Both the position numbers and the translations under genes were made by a program. This document shows, piece after piece, positions 8,223-18,981 of a stretch of DNA of 64,000 bases. Position 1 is the stretch's first letter, and each line of letters begins with the position of its first letter. Source of the stretch: Saccharomonospora marina XMU15 (GTDB taxonomy: Bacteria; Actinomycetota; Actinomycetes; Mycobacteriales; Pseudonocardiaceae); NCBI RefSeq assembly GCF_000244955.1, contig NZ_CM001439.1, positions 2,322,628-2,386,627 on the forward strand. Direction: 5' to 3'. The notes beneath the pieces were generated by a model. It was given only the letters and a program-made list of their open reading frames with translations. It was not told the DNA's origin and made no database searches.

Positions 8223-9392
8223 GTGACCAGCACACCCGTTGCCCGACCCGACGAGGTGCGCCGGTACAACCGTTCGAGCCTGCTGCGGCTGCTGCACGTG
8301 GCGGGTCCGTGCACCAGGGCCGCGCTGGCCACCGAACTCGGGCTCAACCGCAGCACGATCAAGACGCTCGTGGACGGGCTCGCCGAGGCCGGGGTGGTGG
8401 AGGAGCGGGTGCCCCGGCCGGGCAGGAGCGCGGGCAGGCCCTCACTGCTGGTGCTGCCACAGCCGCAGGCCGCGGTGGTGCTGGCGGTGGACGTGCAGGT
8501 GGAGCACGTCGCTATGGCACTGGTGGGGCTCGGCGGCACGATCCTCGGCAGGAACAGCTGGAACCTGCACGGCAGGATGCGAGAACCCGGCGAGGTCATC
8601 ACCCACGTGATCGAGTCGACGGAGCTGCTGGCAGCGGACCTGGGTGTGCGACCCGTCGCCGCTGGGGTATCCGTGCCAGGAGTCGTGCGGCGCGTGGACG
8701 GGCACGTGCACGAGGCGCCCAACCTGCGTTGGAGCGGCGTCGCGCTGGGGCAGCGGCTGGCGAAAGCGTTGGCCGTGCCCGTGGTGGTCGGAAACGACGC
8801 CGAACTCGCAGCCCTGGCCGAGCACGTGCGTGGCGCGGCGCGGGAGGCCTCGGACGCGGTGTTCGTGTCGGCCGACATCGGCGTCGGTGGGGGAGTGATC
8901 GCGCAGGGTTCGCCGCTTCGTGGTGCCGCGGGCTACGTCGGCGAGATCGGGCACATGGTGGTCAGGCCGCATGGCAGGCCCTGCTACTGCGGCAACGAGG
9001 GCTGCTGGGAGACCGAGGTGGGCGAGGCCGCGCTGTGCAGGGCGCTCGGCCTGCCCGAGGACAGCCCGCGCGGAACGATCGTGGTGGAGTTGCGGCGACT
9101 GGGGGGCGACCCCGACGCGGCGCTGCGGCGGCTGGCCGACTTCTCGGAGTGGTTGACGCTCGGCCTGGTCAACGTGGTGAACCTGTTCGGGCCTGAACTC
9201 GTGGTGCTCGGCGATCTGTTCACCGCCTTGCCCGTGCCGGTGCTCGACGCCGTGGCGGAGGAGGTCCGCACGCGCAGCATGGTCAGCAGGGCGATCGGCG
9301 GGGTGCGGGTGGAACTGTCCTCGCTCGGCGCCGACGTGAAGCTGCTCGGCGCCGCCGAGGCGGCGTTCGAAGGCGTGCTCGACACCGTGTAG
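8223..9392 (+). CDS. ROK-family transcriptional repressor
   Basis: A 389-residue regulator with an N-terminal winged helix-turn-helix (about residues 15-65, containing LNRSTIKTLVDGLAEAG) and a C-terminal ROK sugar-sensing domain. The ROK zinc site is visible: H244 and the cysteines of the CYCGNEGC motif (C254, C256, C261). Being last in a sugar transporter operon, it most likely represses that operon and is released by the imported sugar or its phosphate; XylR-type regulation is the closest model. A good operator candidate is the palindrome at 4669-4699. The start is GTG, 34 bases after the permease stop. Confidence 0.9.
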   Translation: MTSTPVARPDEVRRYNRSSLLRLLHVAGPCTRAALATELGLNRSTIKTLVDGLAEAGVVEERVPRPGRSAGRPSLLVLPQPQAAVVLAVDVQVEHVAMALVGLGGTILGRNSWNLHGRMREPGEVITHVIESTELLAADLGVRPVAAGVSVPGVVRRVDGHVHEAPNLRWSGVALGQRLAKALAVPVVVGNDAELAALAEHVRGAAREASDAVFVSADIGVGGGVIAQGSPLRGAAGYVGEIGHMVVRPHGRPCYCGNEGCWETEVGEAALCRALGLPEDSPRGTIVVELRRLGGDPDAALRRLADFSEWLTLGLVNVVNLFGPELVVLGDLFTALPVPVLDAVAEEVRTRSMVSRAIGGVRVELSSLGADVKLLGAAEAAFEGVLDTV

Positions 9393-9447
9393 TTCGAGCG
9401 CGACCCCGGCAGGCCACGTGTGGTGGCTCGCCGGAGGCGCCAGGAAC

Positions 9448-9492
9448 GCGGAAGGGCGGGGCCCGGACGATCCCGGGATCCCCGCCCTCCGC
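9448..9492. terminator. Bidirectional terminator between ROK and DUF7455-like genes
   Basis: GCGGAAGGGCGGGG (9448-9461) pairs, with one bulged base, with CCCCGCCCTCCGC (9480-9492). It lies between two convergent genes and has the shape of an intrinsic actinobacterial terminator without a T-tail. Confidence 0.65.
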
Positions 9493-9509
9493 GCGGCTGT
9501 GGTGACGGC

Positions 9510-9689
9510 TCAGCGCTGGATGTCGGCCTCCAGCTCCTTCAGCTTGGCTTCGTACTCGCGGCCGTGGTGCCCGCAGAACAGCAGCTCTCCGCCGTTACGG
9601 AGCACCGCACGCAACTGCGCGGCGGCTCCGCAACGGTCGCAACGGTCCGCAGCGGTCAGTTCGGGGCGGGTGAGCGTCGTGGTTGTCAT
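9510..9689 (-). CDS. Small zinc-ribbon protein (DUF7455-like)
   Basis: A 59-residue protein that starts with a Thr-rich segment, followed by RPELTAADRCDRCGA and a second metal half-site in ELLFCGHH. The CxxC and CxHH pairs form an obvious zinc-binding site. Homologous small proteins are widespread near sigA in actinomycetes, and I recall the family as DUF7455; the function is unknown. GGAGGGA just before the ATG at 9689 favours this start over a codon 24 bases upstream. Confidence 0.8.
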   Translation of the reverse strand: MTTTTLTRPELTAADRCDRCGAAAQLRAVLRNGGELLFCGHHGREYEAKLKELEADIQR

Positions 9690-9937
9690 TGGAGTCTCCC
9701 TCCGTCCCGGCATCGGAGGCCGATGCCATCAATTCAGCCGCAAGCACCGTGTCGGTGAAGGAACCGATCGCGGTGCTCGCTGCCTCCACTCTTGCAGACG
9801 TCTGCGCGCCCGCAAGTGTTCCCGGCCTTCGTGGGAGCCGTGTCACGTCGAATTACCCCAGATGTCCTAATGCCTATTCAACCGCGCCGATCAGGCGTGC
9901 CGGGAAGCCGTTTGCGGTGGTCAGGCACTATTGGTGC

Positions 9938-10786
9938 GTGGATGTTGCGGTGCCGAAACGGCGGGTCGACGGGATTCCCGCGCCACTGTTGTTTGTTCTC
10001 AGCGGAATTTCCATGTATGTCGGAGCGGCCATGGCGGTGTGGCTGTTCGGCGCCGCATCGCCTTCCGGGGTGGCCTGGCTGCGCACGCTGGGTGCCGCTT
10101 TGATACTGCTTGCGTGGCGACGCCCGAAGGCGGCGGCATGGCGCGGCAGGCCGCTGCTACTCGCGGGCACGTTCGGGGTCGTCACCGCCGGGATGAACGT
10201 CTTGTTCTACGAGGCGATCGCCAGGTTGCCGCTGGGCACCGCGGTCGCGTTGGAGTTCGCCGGGCCCGTGACGGTGGCCGCGCTGGGCTCACGTGGCAGG
10301 CGCGACGTCGCGGCGCTGCTGCTCGTCGCGGCCGGGGTGGTGGCGATCGCGGACGTGCGGTGGGAGGGCAGCCCCGCCGGTGTGGCGTTCGCGCTGGGAG
10401 CCGCGGCGGCGTGGGCAGGCTACATCGTGCTCGGAAAGCGAGTGGCGCACGCGGGCAACGGCATCGACGGCCTCGCGGTCGGGTTCGTCGTGGCCACGGT
10501 CGTGCTGTCGCCGCTGGCGTTGGGCACCGGTGCCGTGTGGGGCCGGTTCGACCTGCTCACCATGGGCGTCGGGGTGGGCCTGCTGTCCACCGTCGTGCCC
10601 TACGTGCTGGACCAGGTGGTGCTGCGCAGGCTCGGTCGTGCCCGGTTTGCGGTGCTGCTCGCCCTGCTGCCCGTGACAGCGACGGTGACCGGGTTGGTGG
10701 TACTCGGGCAGGTGCCCGGCCCTGTGGAGACGGTTGGCATCCTCGCCGTGGTGGCGGGTGTCGCGTTGCGTTCCTCGAAGCAGTGA
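9938..10786 (+). CDS. EamA/RhtA-family DMT transporter
   Basis: A 282-residue membrane protein with about ten hydrophobic segments organised as two EamA repeats (roughly residues 12-140 and 145-280). Members export amino acids or other small metabolites (RhtA exports threonine/homoserine), but the substrate cannot be read here. Typical segments are FYEAIARLPLGTAVALEF and LLSTVVPYVLDQVVLRRL. The start is the GTG at 9938; upstream codons in this frame are GC-poor and give no hydrophobic sequence. The gene runs towards the glutamine-synthetase-like gene 31 bases downstream. Confidence 0.88.
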   Translation: MDVAVPKRRVDGIPAPLLFVLSGISMYVGAAMAVWLFGAASPSGVAWLRTLGAALILLAWRRPKAAAWRGRPLLLAGTFGVVTAGMNVLFYEAIARLPLGTAVALEFAGPVTVAALGSRGRRDVAALLLVAAGVVAIADVRWEGSPAGVAFALGAAAAWAGYIVLGKRVAHAGNGIDGLAVGFVVATVVLSPLALGTGAVWGRFDLLTMGVGVGLLSTVVPYVLDQVVLRRLGRARFAVLLALLPVTATVTGLVVLGQVPGPVETVGILAVVAGVALRSSKQ

Positions 10787-10817
10787 CTGTGAGCCGAAGC
10801 ACTGGCAGGATGGGCCG

Positions 10818-12170
10818 ATGACCAAGGCGGCATCGGCTGCGGCCAAGGATCTCGCGGTCGCGGGTGTACTGGGGGTCCACCTGTCCTGGGCGGACAACAA
10901 CGGCATTCCCAGGTCACGAATCGTGCCGATCAGCGGACTCGCCGGGGCGGCGGCATGCGGAGTCGGCGCGACCACGCTGTTCGCGGTGTTCGACAGTCAC
11001 GACCGCATCACCTACAGCCACCCCGAACTGGGCACCCCGTCGGGCGACATCCGGTTGGTGCCGGTGATCGAGCGGCTACGCAGGCTGGCAGGTCAGCCCG
11101 CGCTGGCATGGGCGCCCGCGAGGCAGGTGGCGGGCGACGGCTCACCGTGGCCGTACTGCCAGCGCACCGCACTGGAACGGCAGGTCGCCGAGGCCGAGCG
11201 TGAGGGCCTCGAGTTCAAGGTCGGCTTCGAGATCGAGTTCGCCGTGGCACCCGCAGGCAGCTCCGACGTCGTCACCACCCCCGGGCACTCCGGTCCGGCC
11301 TACAGCCCGCACGCGCTGGTACCACTCGACGATTTCGTCTGCGCGTTGCTGCACGATTTCGAGGCCAACGGGCTGCGCATCGGGCAACTGCACGCCGAGT
11401 ACGGGCCCGCGCAACTGGAGCTGAGCCTGCCCGCCACCGACCCGGTGCGCGCGGCCGACGACCAGTTGCTGGCAAGGCAGACCATTCACGCCGCGGCGCG
11501 AGCGCACGGCCTGCGTGTCAGCTTCGCCCCGCTGGTCAGCCCGCAGGCACCGGGCAACGGCTGGCACCTGCACACCTCGGTCTGGCGAGACGGCCGCAAC
11601 CTGCTCGCGGGTGAGGACGGCCCCACCGGCGAGGGCGCGGCCTGCCTCGCGGGCCTGCTGCGCGATCTGGGGGCGTTGACCGCAGTGACGGCCCCGAGTG
11701 TGCCCTCGATCCACCGGCTGCGGCCGGGCTACTTCGCCAGCGCCTACACCTTCTGGGGAGTGGAGAACCGGGAAGCGCCGCTGCGGTACGTGCCGGGCAC
11801 CGCGATGGTCGGCGCCGACCACGCCAACGTCGAGCTCAAACCCTGTGACGCCTCGGCGAACCCCTACCTGGCGTTGGCGGCGTTGATCGCCGCCGGGCGT
11901 GCCGGAATCGCCGAGGGACTGGAACTCGCGCCCGCTGTCGATGCCGATCCGGGTACCTGGCAGGAGAGTGAGCGGCAGACCCTGGGCATCGCTTCGCTGC
12001 CGTCCTCGCCTTCGGAGCAGGCGCGGCTGCTGGAGGGGTCACCGCGAATCAGGGCGGCGCTGGGGGAGGCGTTGTTCGGTGCGTTTCGCGCGGTCCGCGC
12101 CTCCGACGCGGAGTGGGCCGAGGACAAGCCGATCGAGCAGGTCGTGCTGGCGCACCTGTGGCGGTACTGA
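10818..12170 (+). CDS. Glutamine synthetase family protein (GlnA3/GlnA4-like)
   Basis: A 450-residue enzyme of the glutamine synthetase fold that probably ligates ammonia or an amine to a glutamyl carboxylate. Active-site strands are present: GFEIEFAV, AEYGPAQLELSL, GNGWHLHTSVW and NVELKPCDASANPYLALAAL. The adenylylation loop of true GlnA is absent and several canonical positions differ (ELKPCD for the usual R-P-D type), so a gamma-glutamylpolyamine or other specialised synthetase is more likely than the main GlnA. It may form a transcription unit with the following gene, 3 bases downstream. Confidence 0.85.
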   Translation: MTKAASAAAKDLAVAGVLGVHLSWADNNGIPRSRIVPISGLAGAAACGVGATTLFAVFDSHDRITYSHPELGTPSGDIRLVPVIERLRRLAGQPALAWAPARQVAGDGSPWPYCQRTALERQVAEAEREGLEFKVGFEIEFAVAPAGSSDVVTTPGHSGPAYSPHALVPLDDFVCALLHDFEANGLRIGQLHAEYGPAQLELSLPATDPVRAADDQLLARQTIHAAARAHGLRVSFAPLVSPQAPGNGWHLHTSVWRDGRNLLAGEDGPTGEGAACLAGLLRDLGALTAVTAPSVPSIHRLRPGYFASAYTFWGVENREAPLRYVPGTAMVGADHANVELKPCDASANPYLALAALIAAGRAGIAEGLELAPAVDADPGTWQESERQTLGIASLPSSPSEQARLLEGSPRIRAALGEALFGAFRAVRASDAEWAEDKPIEQVVLAHLWRY

Positions 12171-12173
12171 CGG

Positions 12174-12989
12174 GTGTCGCTGTCGCAGGAGGTGCGCTGG
12201 CTGCCCGGTGGCGCCAGGATCGTCGCGCAGGCGCGTGCAGAGCTGCCGCAGAAGAACGAACTGTGTGCCGCGTTCACCGCGGCGGTGTGCCTGCGGGCGC
12301 ACGGCGTACGCGTGATCGACCAGGACGAGGTGGCTTGCGCGGCGGGCAGCGTGCTGCTCGACGGTGCGAGCGCCTGCCTCCCGCCGGGCGAGGCCGGTCG
12401 CACGGACTACCGGATCGCCTTGCCCCGCACCTCGGAGCCGGCCGGGGCGGGGACCTCGGCGGCGGGAGTGGCACACGCCGTCGAGCGACTCTCCGGCGGT
12501 GCGCTCGCGGCGGTACCCGCCTGTGGCGAGTGGACGGTGTCGGCGTTGGTCGGGCTGCTCGACGGGGCGCGGCAGCACAGCCGGGTGGGCGTGATGGCGA
12601 ACGTGGACACCGCCTCGTTCGCCGCTCATGACACCCCGCAACAGGCGTTGCGCGACTACCTCGCCACCGGATTTCCTCCATTGTGGACATCGCGCTGGCG
12701 GGTCGGTCACTTCGTGTTGCTCGCGGGCAGCCTTCCCGGTCCCGGTGGTGCCGTTGTGTCTGTTGTGGACACTTATGCTTCCCTGGGGGACAGGGGAGTT
12801 CACCTGCAACCGATCAGCAATGTCGTCGCGGCGTTGCGCCGCGAGGATACGCCCGAGGAGGGCGGGGTGCTGCTCGTCGTCCCCGCGGCCGAGGCCGAGC
12901 TCGCCCGCCGTCGGGTCGTGGCGGCGGGACTGCGGGTGCGGCTGTGGGACAACGGCAGCCCGGCACCCGAACACCTGCCGCGCACATGA
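12174..12989 (+). CDS. Conserved hypothetical protein (possibly DUF6885)
   Basis: A 271-residue soluble protein beginning at GTG 3 bases after the glutamine-synthetase-like gene. Recognisable features are the N-terminal AELPQKNELCAAF segment and a Gly/Ala-rich body with no signal peptide or membrane helix. I think it belongs to the family called DUF6885, but that is from memory. The close spacing suggests translational coupling to the upstream enzyme; no function is proposed. Confidence 0.7.
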   Translation: MSLSQEVRWLPGGARIVAQARAELPQKNELCAAFTAAVCLRAHGVRVIDQDEVACAAGSVLLDGASACLPPGEAGRTDYRIALPRTSEPAGAGTSAAGVAHAVERLSGGALAAVPACGEWTVSALVGLLDGARQHSRVGVMANVDTASFAAHDTPQQALRDYLATGFPPLWTSRWRVGHFVLLAGSLPGPGGAVVSVVDTYASLGDRGVHLQPISNVVAALRREDTPEEGGVLLVVPAAEAELARRRVVAAGLRVRLWDNGSPAPEHLPRT

Positions 12990-12993
12990 AAAA

Positions 12994-13027
12994 GCCCGTC
13001 GTGGCCGGCGAGCCTGCCACGACGGGC
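12994..13027. terminator. Bidirectional terminator
   Basis: GCCCGTCGTGGC (12994-13005) and GCCACGACGGGC (13016-13027) are perfectly complementary with a 10-base loop and are preceded by a short A-run (AAAAA), which reads as a T-run for the convergent sigA transcript. It separates the hypothetical gene from sigA. Confidence 0.85.
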
Positions 13028-13037
13028 CTGGAATTCC

Positions 13038-14423
<1,386 letters not shown>

Positions 14424-14613
14424 GTACGCCCTTTCGCAGCGGTCGATCATGACGAACCGAGACGCTTCGCATCCCGGCTGCCTCAGATTCGGGGAACACG
14501 CCCCGGCCTGCGGTTTTACCTCCGCAGCCGAGAGCCGTGTTCCATTGTAACGACGACCGGGGCGTGCGTCGCGAAGCGATCAACTTTCGGGCGCGCTGCC
14601 ACCGCCGTGCCGC

Positions 14614-15375
14614 TCAGTGCTCGATACCCTCCGCCGCGGCGGCCGCGGCGCCCACGATCCCTGCGTTGTTCTGCAAAGACGCCACTTCGACGGGGGTGCG
14701 GACCCGCAGCAACGGCACCCACTTCTCGGACTTCTTGCTGACCCCGCCGCCCACGACGAACAGGTCGGGCCAGATCAGGTTCTCCAGCACGGTCAGGTAA
14801 CGATCCACTCGTTTGGCCCACTCCGGGTAAGAAAGCCCCTCGTTGTCCTTCACCGAGGCGGCAGCGCGCTTCTCCGCGTCGTACCCGTCGATCTCGAGGT
14901 GGCCGAACTCGGTGTTCGGGATGAGTTTCGCATCGTGGAACAGGGCGCTTCCGATGCCGGTGCCGAAGGTCAGCAGTGCGACGACACCCTGCCTTGCTCT
15001 CGGGCTTCCGAACCGCGTCTCGGCCATGCCCGCGGCATCGGCGTCGTTGAGCATGGCGACGTCGGCCACCGTACGGCCGAGCCGTTCGGCGAACATCGCG
15101 TCGGCGTCCGTGCCGATCCAGGCAGGGTCGATGTTGGCCGCGGTCTGGGCGACGCCCTTCTTGATGACGGCGGGCAGGGTGATGCCGACGGGGCCGTCCC
15201 AACCGAAGTGGTCGACGATCTCGGTGACGACGTCGGCGATCGCGTCAGGTGTGGCCGGTCGCGGCGTGTCGATGCGCAACCGGTCGCCGATGAGCCGGCC
15301 CTCTTTCAGATCGACAACGGCGCCCTTGATTCCGCTGCCGCCGATGTCGATGCCGAAGCCGCGGGTCGCCGTCAT
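14614..15375 (-). CDS. ppgK: Polyphosphate glucokinase
   Basis: A 253-residue ROK-fold kinase that phosphorylates glucose with polyphosphate (or ATP). The phosphate loop [17 protein letters not shown] is at residues 6-22, the catalytic region is around [10 protein letters not shown], and [12 protein letters not shown] is the second phosphate motif; [11 protein letters not shown] is typical of PpgK. It is next to sigA as in mycobacteria and divergent from the inositol phosphatase gene. Unlike the ROK repressor at 8223 it has no helix-turn-helix and no CxCGxxGC zinc site. Confidence 0.93.
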   Translation of the reverse strand: MTATRGFGIDIGGSGIKGAVVDLKEGRLIGDRLRIDTPRPATPDAIADVVTEIVDHFGWDGPVGITLPAVIKKGVAQTAANIDPAWIGTDADAMFAERLGRTVADVAMLNDADAAGMAETRFGSPRARQGVVALLTFGTGIGSALFHDAKLIPNTEFGHLEIDGYDAEKRAAASVKDNEGLSYPEWAKRVDRYLTVLENLIWPDLFVVGGGVSKKSEKWVPLLRVRTPVEVASLQNNAGIVGAAAAAAEGIEH

Positions 15376-15429
15376 TGGCGTCGTCCCTTCCTGTTCGATT
15401 CAGAAGCCATTGGGCGAGACTTTAGCCGG

Positions 15430-16266
15430 ATGTGGTCACATGGTGACGTGGGAGCTGACGAACTCGAACCGGCCGCGCTGACCTCCACCGCCGAGTCGGT
15501 CGCCGCCGAAGCGGCCGAGCTGGTGCGCAGAGCCCGGGAATCCATGCTTGCCGGGCGCTCCGTGGCCGTCGACACCAAGACCAGCGACACCGATGTCGTC
15601 ACCGCCGTAGACACCGAGTCCGAGCGTTTGATCCGCGCCCGGCTGTCGCAGCTGCGGCCCGGCGAGCCGGTGCTGGGGGAGGAGGAAGGCGGCGACAGCG
15701 GGGGCGGTGTCACGTGGGTCGTCGATCCCATCGACGGCACCGTGAACTTCCTGTACGGCTTCCCGTGGTTCGCCGTCTCCGTCGCCGCTCAGCTCGACGG
15801 CGTTTCGGTGGCCGGAGCGGTCGTGGAGCCGGTCAGCGGCAGGCGCTGGACGGCCACCCGCGGCGAGGGGGCCTGGTGCGACGGCAGGAGGCTTGCGGTG
15901 GCCGAGCCTGCCGGGCTCGACGTCACGCTGCTGACCACCGGTTTCGCCTACAAGTCCGACCGGAGGCAGCGACAGGCCGGGCTGGTCGCCGCACTGCTGG
16001 GATACGTGCGTGACATCCGAAGGCCCGGCTCGGCCGCCCTCGACCTGTGCGCGGTCGCGGCAGGCTGGACCGACGCCTACTTCGAGCACGGGTTGCAGCG
16101 CTGGGACTGGGCGGCGGGCGCGCTGATCGCCTCGGAGGCTGGTGCGGTGGTCTCACTGCCGGGTGAGGACCGCAGGCTCGGGAAGGACGCGACTCTCGCG
16201 GTGGCGCCGTCGGTGGCCGAGCCACTGCGTGCCGCGCTCGCCGAATGCGGTGCCGACGACGTCTGA
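15430..16266 (+). CDS. Inositol monophosphatase family protein
   Basis: A 278-residue Mg-dependent sugar/inositol phosphatase of the SuhB/CysQ superfamily. Metal-binding motifs are complete: GEEEGG (about residues 80-85), [12 protein letters not shown] and the C-terminal [15 protein letters not shown]. The substrate is likely inositol phosphate, needed for mycothiol and phosphatidylinositol in actinomycetes, but others are possible. ATG 15430 is used; GTG 15448 is an alternative, and neither has a strong ribosome-binding site. The stop codon lies within a short tandem repeat. Confidence 0.88.
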   Translation: MWSHGDVGADELEPAALTSTAESVAAEAAELVRRARESMLAGRSVAVDTKTSDTDVVTAVDTESERLIRARLSQLRPGEPVLGEEEGGDSGGGVTWVVDPIDGTVNFLYGFPWFAVSVAAQLDGVSVAGAVVEPVSGRRWTATRGEGAWCDGRRLAVAEPAGLDVTLLTTGFAYKSDRRQRQAGLVAALLGYVRDIRRPGSAALDLCAVAAGWTDAYFEHGLQRWDWAAGALIASEAGAVVSLPGEDRRLGKDATLAVAPSVAEPLRAALAECGADDV

Positions 16267-16290
16267 GACGGTCTGAGACGGTCTGAGACG
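16261..16290 (+). repeat. Three perfect copies of a 10-bp repeat
   Basis: GTCTGAGACG is repeated three times without interruption, and a degraded fourth copy follows. The first copy contains the stop codon of the inositol phosphatase gene. The unit is itself partly palindromic (GTCTGAGAC). Confidence 0.9.
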
Positions 16291-16373
16291 GCTGAGGTTG
16301 GCCGAGGGCGTCCGAGGTTGTCAGGGCGCTGTTGTCAGAGATCGTCAGAGGGCACCTTCGGGTTCCGCCGGTG

Positions 16374-17114
16374 TCAGCAGTGCTGCGGGCCCGCCTGCTC
16401 GAACAGTTCCTCGTCGATCACCGGCCCGCCGCCTGGCGCCGACTGCTCGTTGTTGCCCTTTCCCTGGTGCTTCACCGACCACGCGTTGAGCCGCTGGATG
16501 ATCTCCAGGCCCGAGGGGGAGGGGCGTACGTCGTTGAACTCCGTACCGACGGCAAGGTCGACGCTGGCGTCCTGCCGGTTGTCGCGGACCAGTTGCAGGC
16601 AGGGGTCGACGAGCGCCACCGTGCGCGCGGCGCCCGCTCCGTTCTCGCCGAAGCGGACCTGACCGTGGCAGTCGGCCACCTTCGTGGGGTAGGCGTCGTC
16701 GTTCTGCGGTTCCGCGATCTGGCTGAAGCCGAGCCTGCGCATCGCCTCGGTGGTCATCGCGGCTTCGCCCCGCGCCCCGCTGGCGTTGAGCACCCGTACC
16801 GCTACCCGGTCGGGCGGAATCGGGGGTGTGCCCGCGAGCCCGTCGGGTGGCAACGGGGTGTAGGTCACCCCGGGTGGCGGCGTGGCGGGCGGTTCGCAGC
16901 GAATCGCCGCCTCGAGGTCCTCGGTGGAACTGATGGCGTTCACCCACACGAACACGGCGGCGAGTCCGAGCACGCTCAGTACGGCCAGCGCGGGCAACGG
17001 GCGGTACCTGCGGTAGGTCCGCTTACGCGGTGTTCGCGCCGTCCGGGGTCCACCGTGTGGACCGCCTTGCCGACCGCTTTGCCGACCACCGAAGCCCCCG
17101 GTCCCCGACGTCAC
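16374..17114 (-). CDS. cei: Cell-envelope integrity protein, LytR C-terminal domain (Cei-like)
   Basis: A 246-residue membrane-anchored protein. A basic Arg/Gly-rich cytoplasmic segment precedes one transmembrane helix (LPALAVLSVLGLAAVFVWV), then an exported part with the LytR_C domain (VAVRVLNASGARGEAAM through DLAVGTEFNDVRP). The mycobacterial homologue (Rv2700, Cei) is needed for envelope integrity, and synteny with DUF4193 and inositol phosphatase supports orthology. The GTG at 17114 has AAGGGG-type ribosome-binding sequence directly upstream; a longer form from ATG 17162 is possible. Confidence 0.85.
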   Translation of the reverse strand: MTSGTGGFGGRQSGRQGGPHGGPRTARTPRKRTYRRYRPLPALAVLSVLGLAAVFVWVNAISSTEDLEAAIRCEPPATPPPGVTYTPLPPDGLAGTPPIPPDRVAVRVLNASGARGEAAMTTEAMRRLGFSQIAEPQNDDAYPTKVADCHGQVRFGENGAGAARTVALVDPCLQLVRDNRQDASVDLAVGTEFNDVRPSPSGLEIIQRLNAWSVKHQGKGNNEQSAPGGGPVIDEELFEQAGPQHC

Positions 17115-17560
17115 ACCTCGCCCCTTCCGAAGCCCCGTTTCCGCGCCCGCCTGTACCGACATCGTCGCTGTTGATCAGCCTAGGCGTTACACGATGCGCT
17201 GCTGAAACCGCCACCGGATGGCACCATGATCGCGGGCGGTCGGGCAAGACGACCCGGTGCTCACCCAGCCTCCCGGTACCAATTCGCAATACGAAGGACG
17301 GAACCGTTACTCGTCCCGAAATTAACTCTCTTGAGTGACGTATCCTAGAGCCCGGGTGAGCAGCTTCGAGCTGGGGTAAGTCGTGGGCTACCCTCTCCGG
17401 GCTCCGGGCGGGTGATCAGGAGTTCGGAAAGAGACCTCCCTCACGCCGATTTCGGGCACAAACACGGGCGCTGGAACGTTGACCAGCGGCACGAGGACTC
17501 TCGGGCGCCACTCGAGGGTTCGCGAACTGGTATCGAAGCTGATCGCAGGGGTGAAGGACA
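17115..17560. other. Divergent intergenic region between cei and DUF4193 gene
   Basis: About 445 bases without a supportable gene. It contains a relatively AT-rich island (about 17290-17350) and must hold the promoters of the two divergent genes. I see no convincing -35/-10 pair, no riboswitch and no strong hairpin. Confidence 0.6.
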
Positions 17561-17869
17561 ATGGCGACCGACTACGACGCTCCGCGCCGCAGCGAAGCCG
17601 ACGAGCTGGCCGAGGACTCGTTGGAGGAGCTGAAGGCGAGGCGCAACGAAACGCAGTCCGGCGTCGTGGACGTCGACGAGGACGCGACCGCCGAGAATTT
17701 CGAGCTTCCGGGGGCGGATCTTTCCGGGTTGTCGGGCGAGGACCTGACGGTGAAGGTGGTGCCGAAGCAGGCCGACGAGTTCACTTGCTCGGTGTGCTTC
17801 CTGGTTCACCACCGCAGCAGGCTGGCCGAGGAGTCGGGCGGCAGGCTGATCTGCCGTGACTGCGCCTGA
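17561..17869 (+). CDS. DUF4193 family protein
   Basis: A 102-residue acidic protein conserved throughout Actinobacteria (Rv2699c family). The N-terminal half is Asp/Glu-rich. The C-terminus carries two metal-binding half-sites, FTCSVCF and ICRDC, forming a probable zinc ribbon. GGGGTGAAGGAC just before the ATG acts as ribosome-binding site. The function is unknown, but strict conservation beside sigA and dut suggests a housekeeping role, possibly with RNA polymerase; that last point is conjecture. Confidence 0.92.
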   Translation: MATDYDAPRRSEADELAEDSLEELKARRNETQSGVVDVDEDATAENFELPGADLSGLSGEDLTVKVVPKQADEFTCSVCFLVHHRSRLAEESGGRLICRDCA

Positions 17870-17932
17870 GTGAAGGCACGTTCGGGAGGGGTTCCTCACG
17901 CTGGGCGGGGCCTGGAGGGGTTCGAGTTCGCG

Positions 17933-17966
17933 AACGGGTGGTTGAGCGCAGGCTCGGCCACCCCGT
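17933..17966. terminator. Terminator between convergent DUF4193 and DUF3093 genes
   Basis: An outer stem AACGGGTGG / CCACCCCGTT encloses an inner GAGC/GCTC stem with a GCAG loop. It lies midway in the 126-base gap between the two convergent genes. Confidence 0.7.
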
Positions 17967-17995
17967 TTCGTATCCGGCCTTCGTGTCCGGCATCG

Positions 17996-18490
17996 CTAGT
18001 GTTCGCCGCCGTGCTCGCGCAGCACGGCGGCGAGTCGCTCGGGGTGCCGGGTGCTGAACACCCAGTAGGGCGTGGGGTCGTCGGGATCGGCGAGCCACAC
18101 CCGCAGCAGCGTCGGTACCCAGCCCCGGTGTACGAGGAACGCGGCGGGGTCGAGCTGCGGGCCCAGTGCCTTGCGCTTGTCCTGCTTGCCGATGATCTCG
18201 ACCCGGTCCACGTAGCGAAGCGGCAGGTGCGCCTCACCCACCCACAACTCGGGTTCGGCGCCGGCTGTGACGCTCACCCGGATGCGGCCCAGCGCCACCA
18301 TGACGAGCGCGACGAGCGGAAGCAAGATCACGTACGGTAGCCAGGCTCGCACACCCGGATATCCCATGTGTATCTCGGCGGCCAGCAGTGCGGCACCGAT
18401 CAGTGGCAGCGGCCAAACCCACCACGGGACATAGAGACGCTCGGAGTACAGGGTGCTCGTCCGCTGTCGTGTGCGTGCGCGCGCGTTCAC
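17996..18490 (-). CDS. DUF3093 membrane protein
   Basis: A 164-residue protein starting with an Arg-rich segment. Two hydrophobic helices follow ([18 protein letters not shown] and [18 protein letters not shown], about residues 24-70), then a soluble domain with [20 protein letters not shown] and [14 protein letters not shown]. This is the actinobacterial DUF3093 architecture, and the position opposite dut matches mycobacteria (Rv2698). The soluble part resembles PH-like folds; the function is unknown. It is divergent from dut with 24 bases between starts. Confidence 0.9.
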   Translation of the reverse strand: MNARARTRQRTSTLYSERLYVPWWVWPLPLIGAALLAAEIHMGYPGVRAWLPYVILLPLVALVMVALGRIRVSVTAGAEPELWVGEAHLPLRYVDRVEIIGKQDKRKALGPQLDPAAFLVHRGWVPTLLRVWLADPDDPTPYWVFSTRHPERLAAVLREHGGEH

Positions 18491-18514
18491 GAGGCCAGGG
18501 TAGTCTCGCGTGTC

Positions 18515-18979
18515 GTGTCCAGCGTGAAGGTCCTCGTTTCTCGGCTAGACCCCGACGTGGGGGTGCCCTCCTACGCGCACCGCGGCGACGCGGGCGCCGA
18601 CCTGGTGGCCACGTCGGGAGTGGAGCTCGACCCGGGGGAGCGCGCGGTGGTCGGTACCGGAGTGGCGATCGCGTTGCCCGATGGCTACGCCGGTTTCGTG
18701 CACCCCAGGTCGGGCCTCGGCGCGCGACTGGGGCTTTCGCTTGTCAACGCGCCCGGCACCATCGACTCCGGTTATCGCGGCGAGATCCGCGTGTGCCTGG
18801 TAAACCTCGATCCGAAGGAGCCGATCGTGATCGAGCGGGGGGACCGGATCGCGCAGTTGGTGGTGCAACGGGTGGAGCACGCCGAGTTCGTCGAGGTCGC
18901 TGAACTTGATGCCACTGAACGGGGCGCGGGCGGCTACGGTTCGACCGGTGGGCACTCCGCGCTGGGAACGGAGAGCTGA
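18515..18979 (+). CDS. dut: Deoxyuridine 5'-triphosphate nucleotidohydrolase
   Basis: A 154-residue trimeric dUTPase that hydrolyses dUTP to dUMP and pyrophosphate, keeping uracil out of DNA and supplying dTMP synthesis. All five motifs are present: GDAGADL (I), HPRSGLG (II), [11 protein letters not shown] (III, with the catalytic Asp), [10 protein letters not shown] (IV) and the C-terminal [12 protein letters not shown] (V). GTG at 18515 is chosen; GTG 18524 is also in frame. The DUF3710 gene follows after 2 bases and is likely co-transcribed. Confidence 0.97.
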   Translation: MSSVKVLVSRLDPDVGVPSYAHRGDAGADLVATSGVELDPGERAVVGTGVAIALPDGYAGFVHPRSGLGARLGLSLVNAPGTIDSGYRGEIRVCLVNLDPKEPIVIERGDRIAQLVVQRVEHAEFVEVAELDATERGAGGYGSTGGHSALGTES

Positions 18980-18981
18980 AA

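Noticed and set aside
9683-9937. N-terminal extension of the EamA transporter to 9683
   Set aside because: The extra 85 residues lack hydrophobic character and overlap the start region of the minus-strand zinc-ribbon gene; GTG 9938 directly precedes the first transmembrane repeat.
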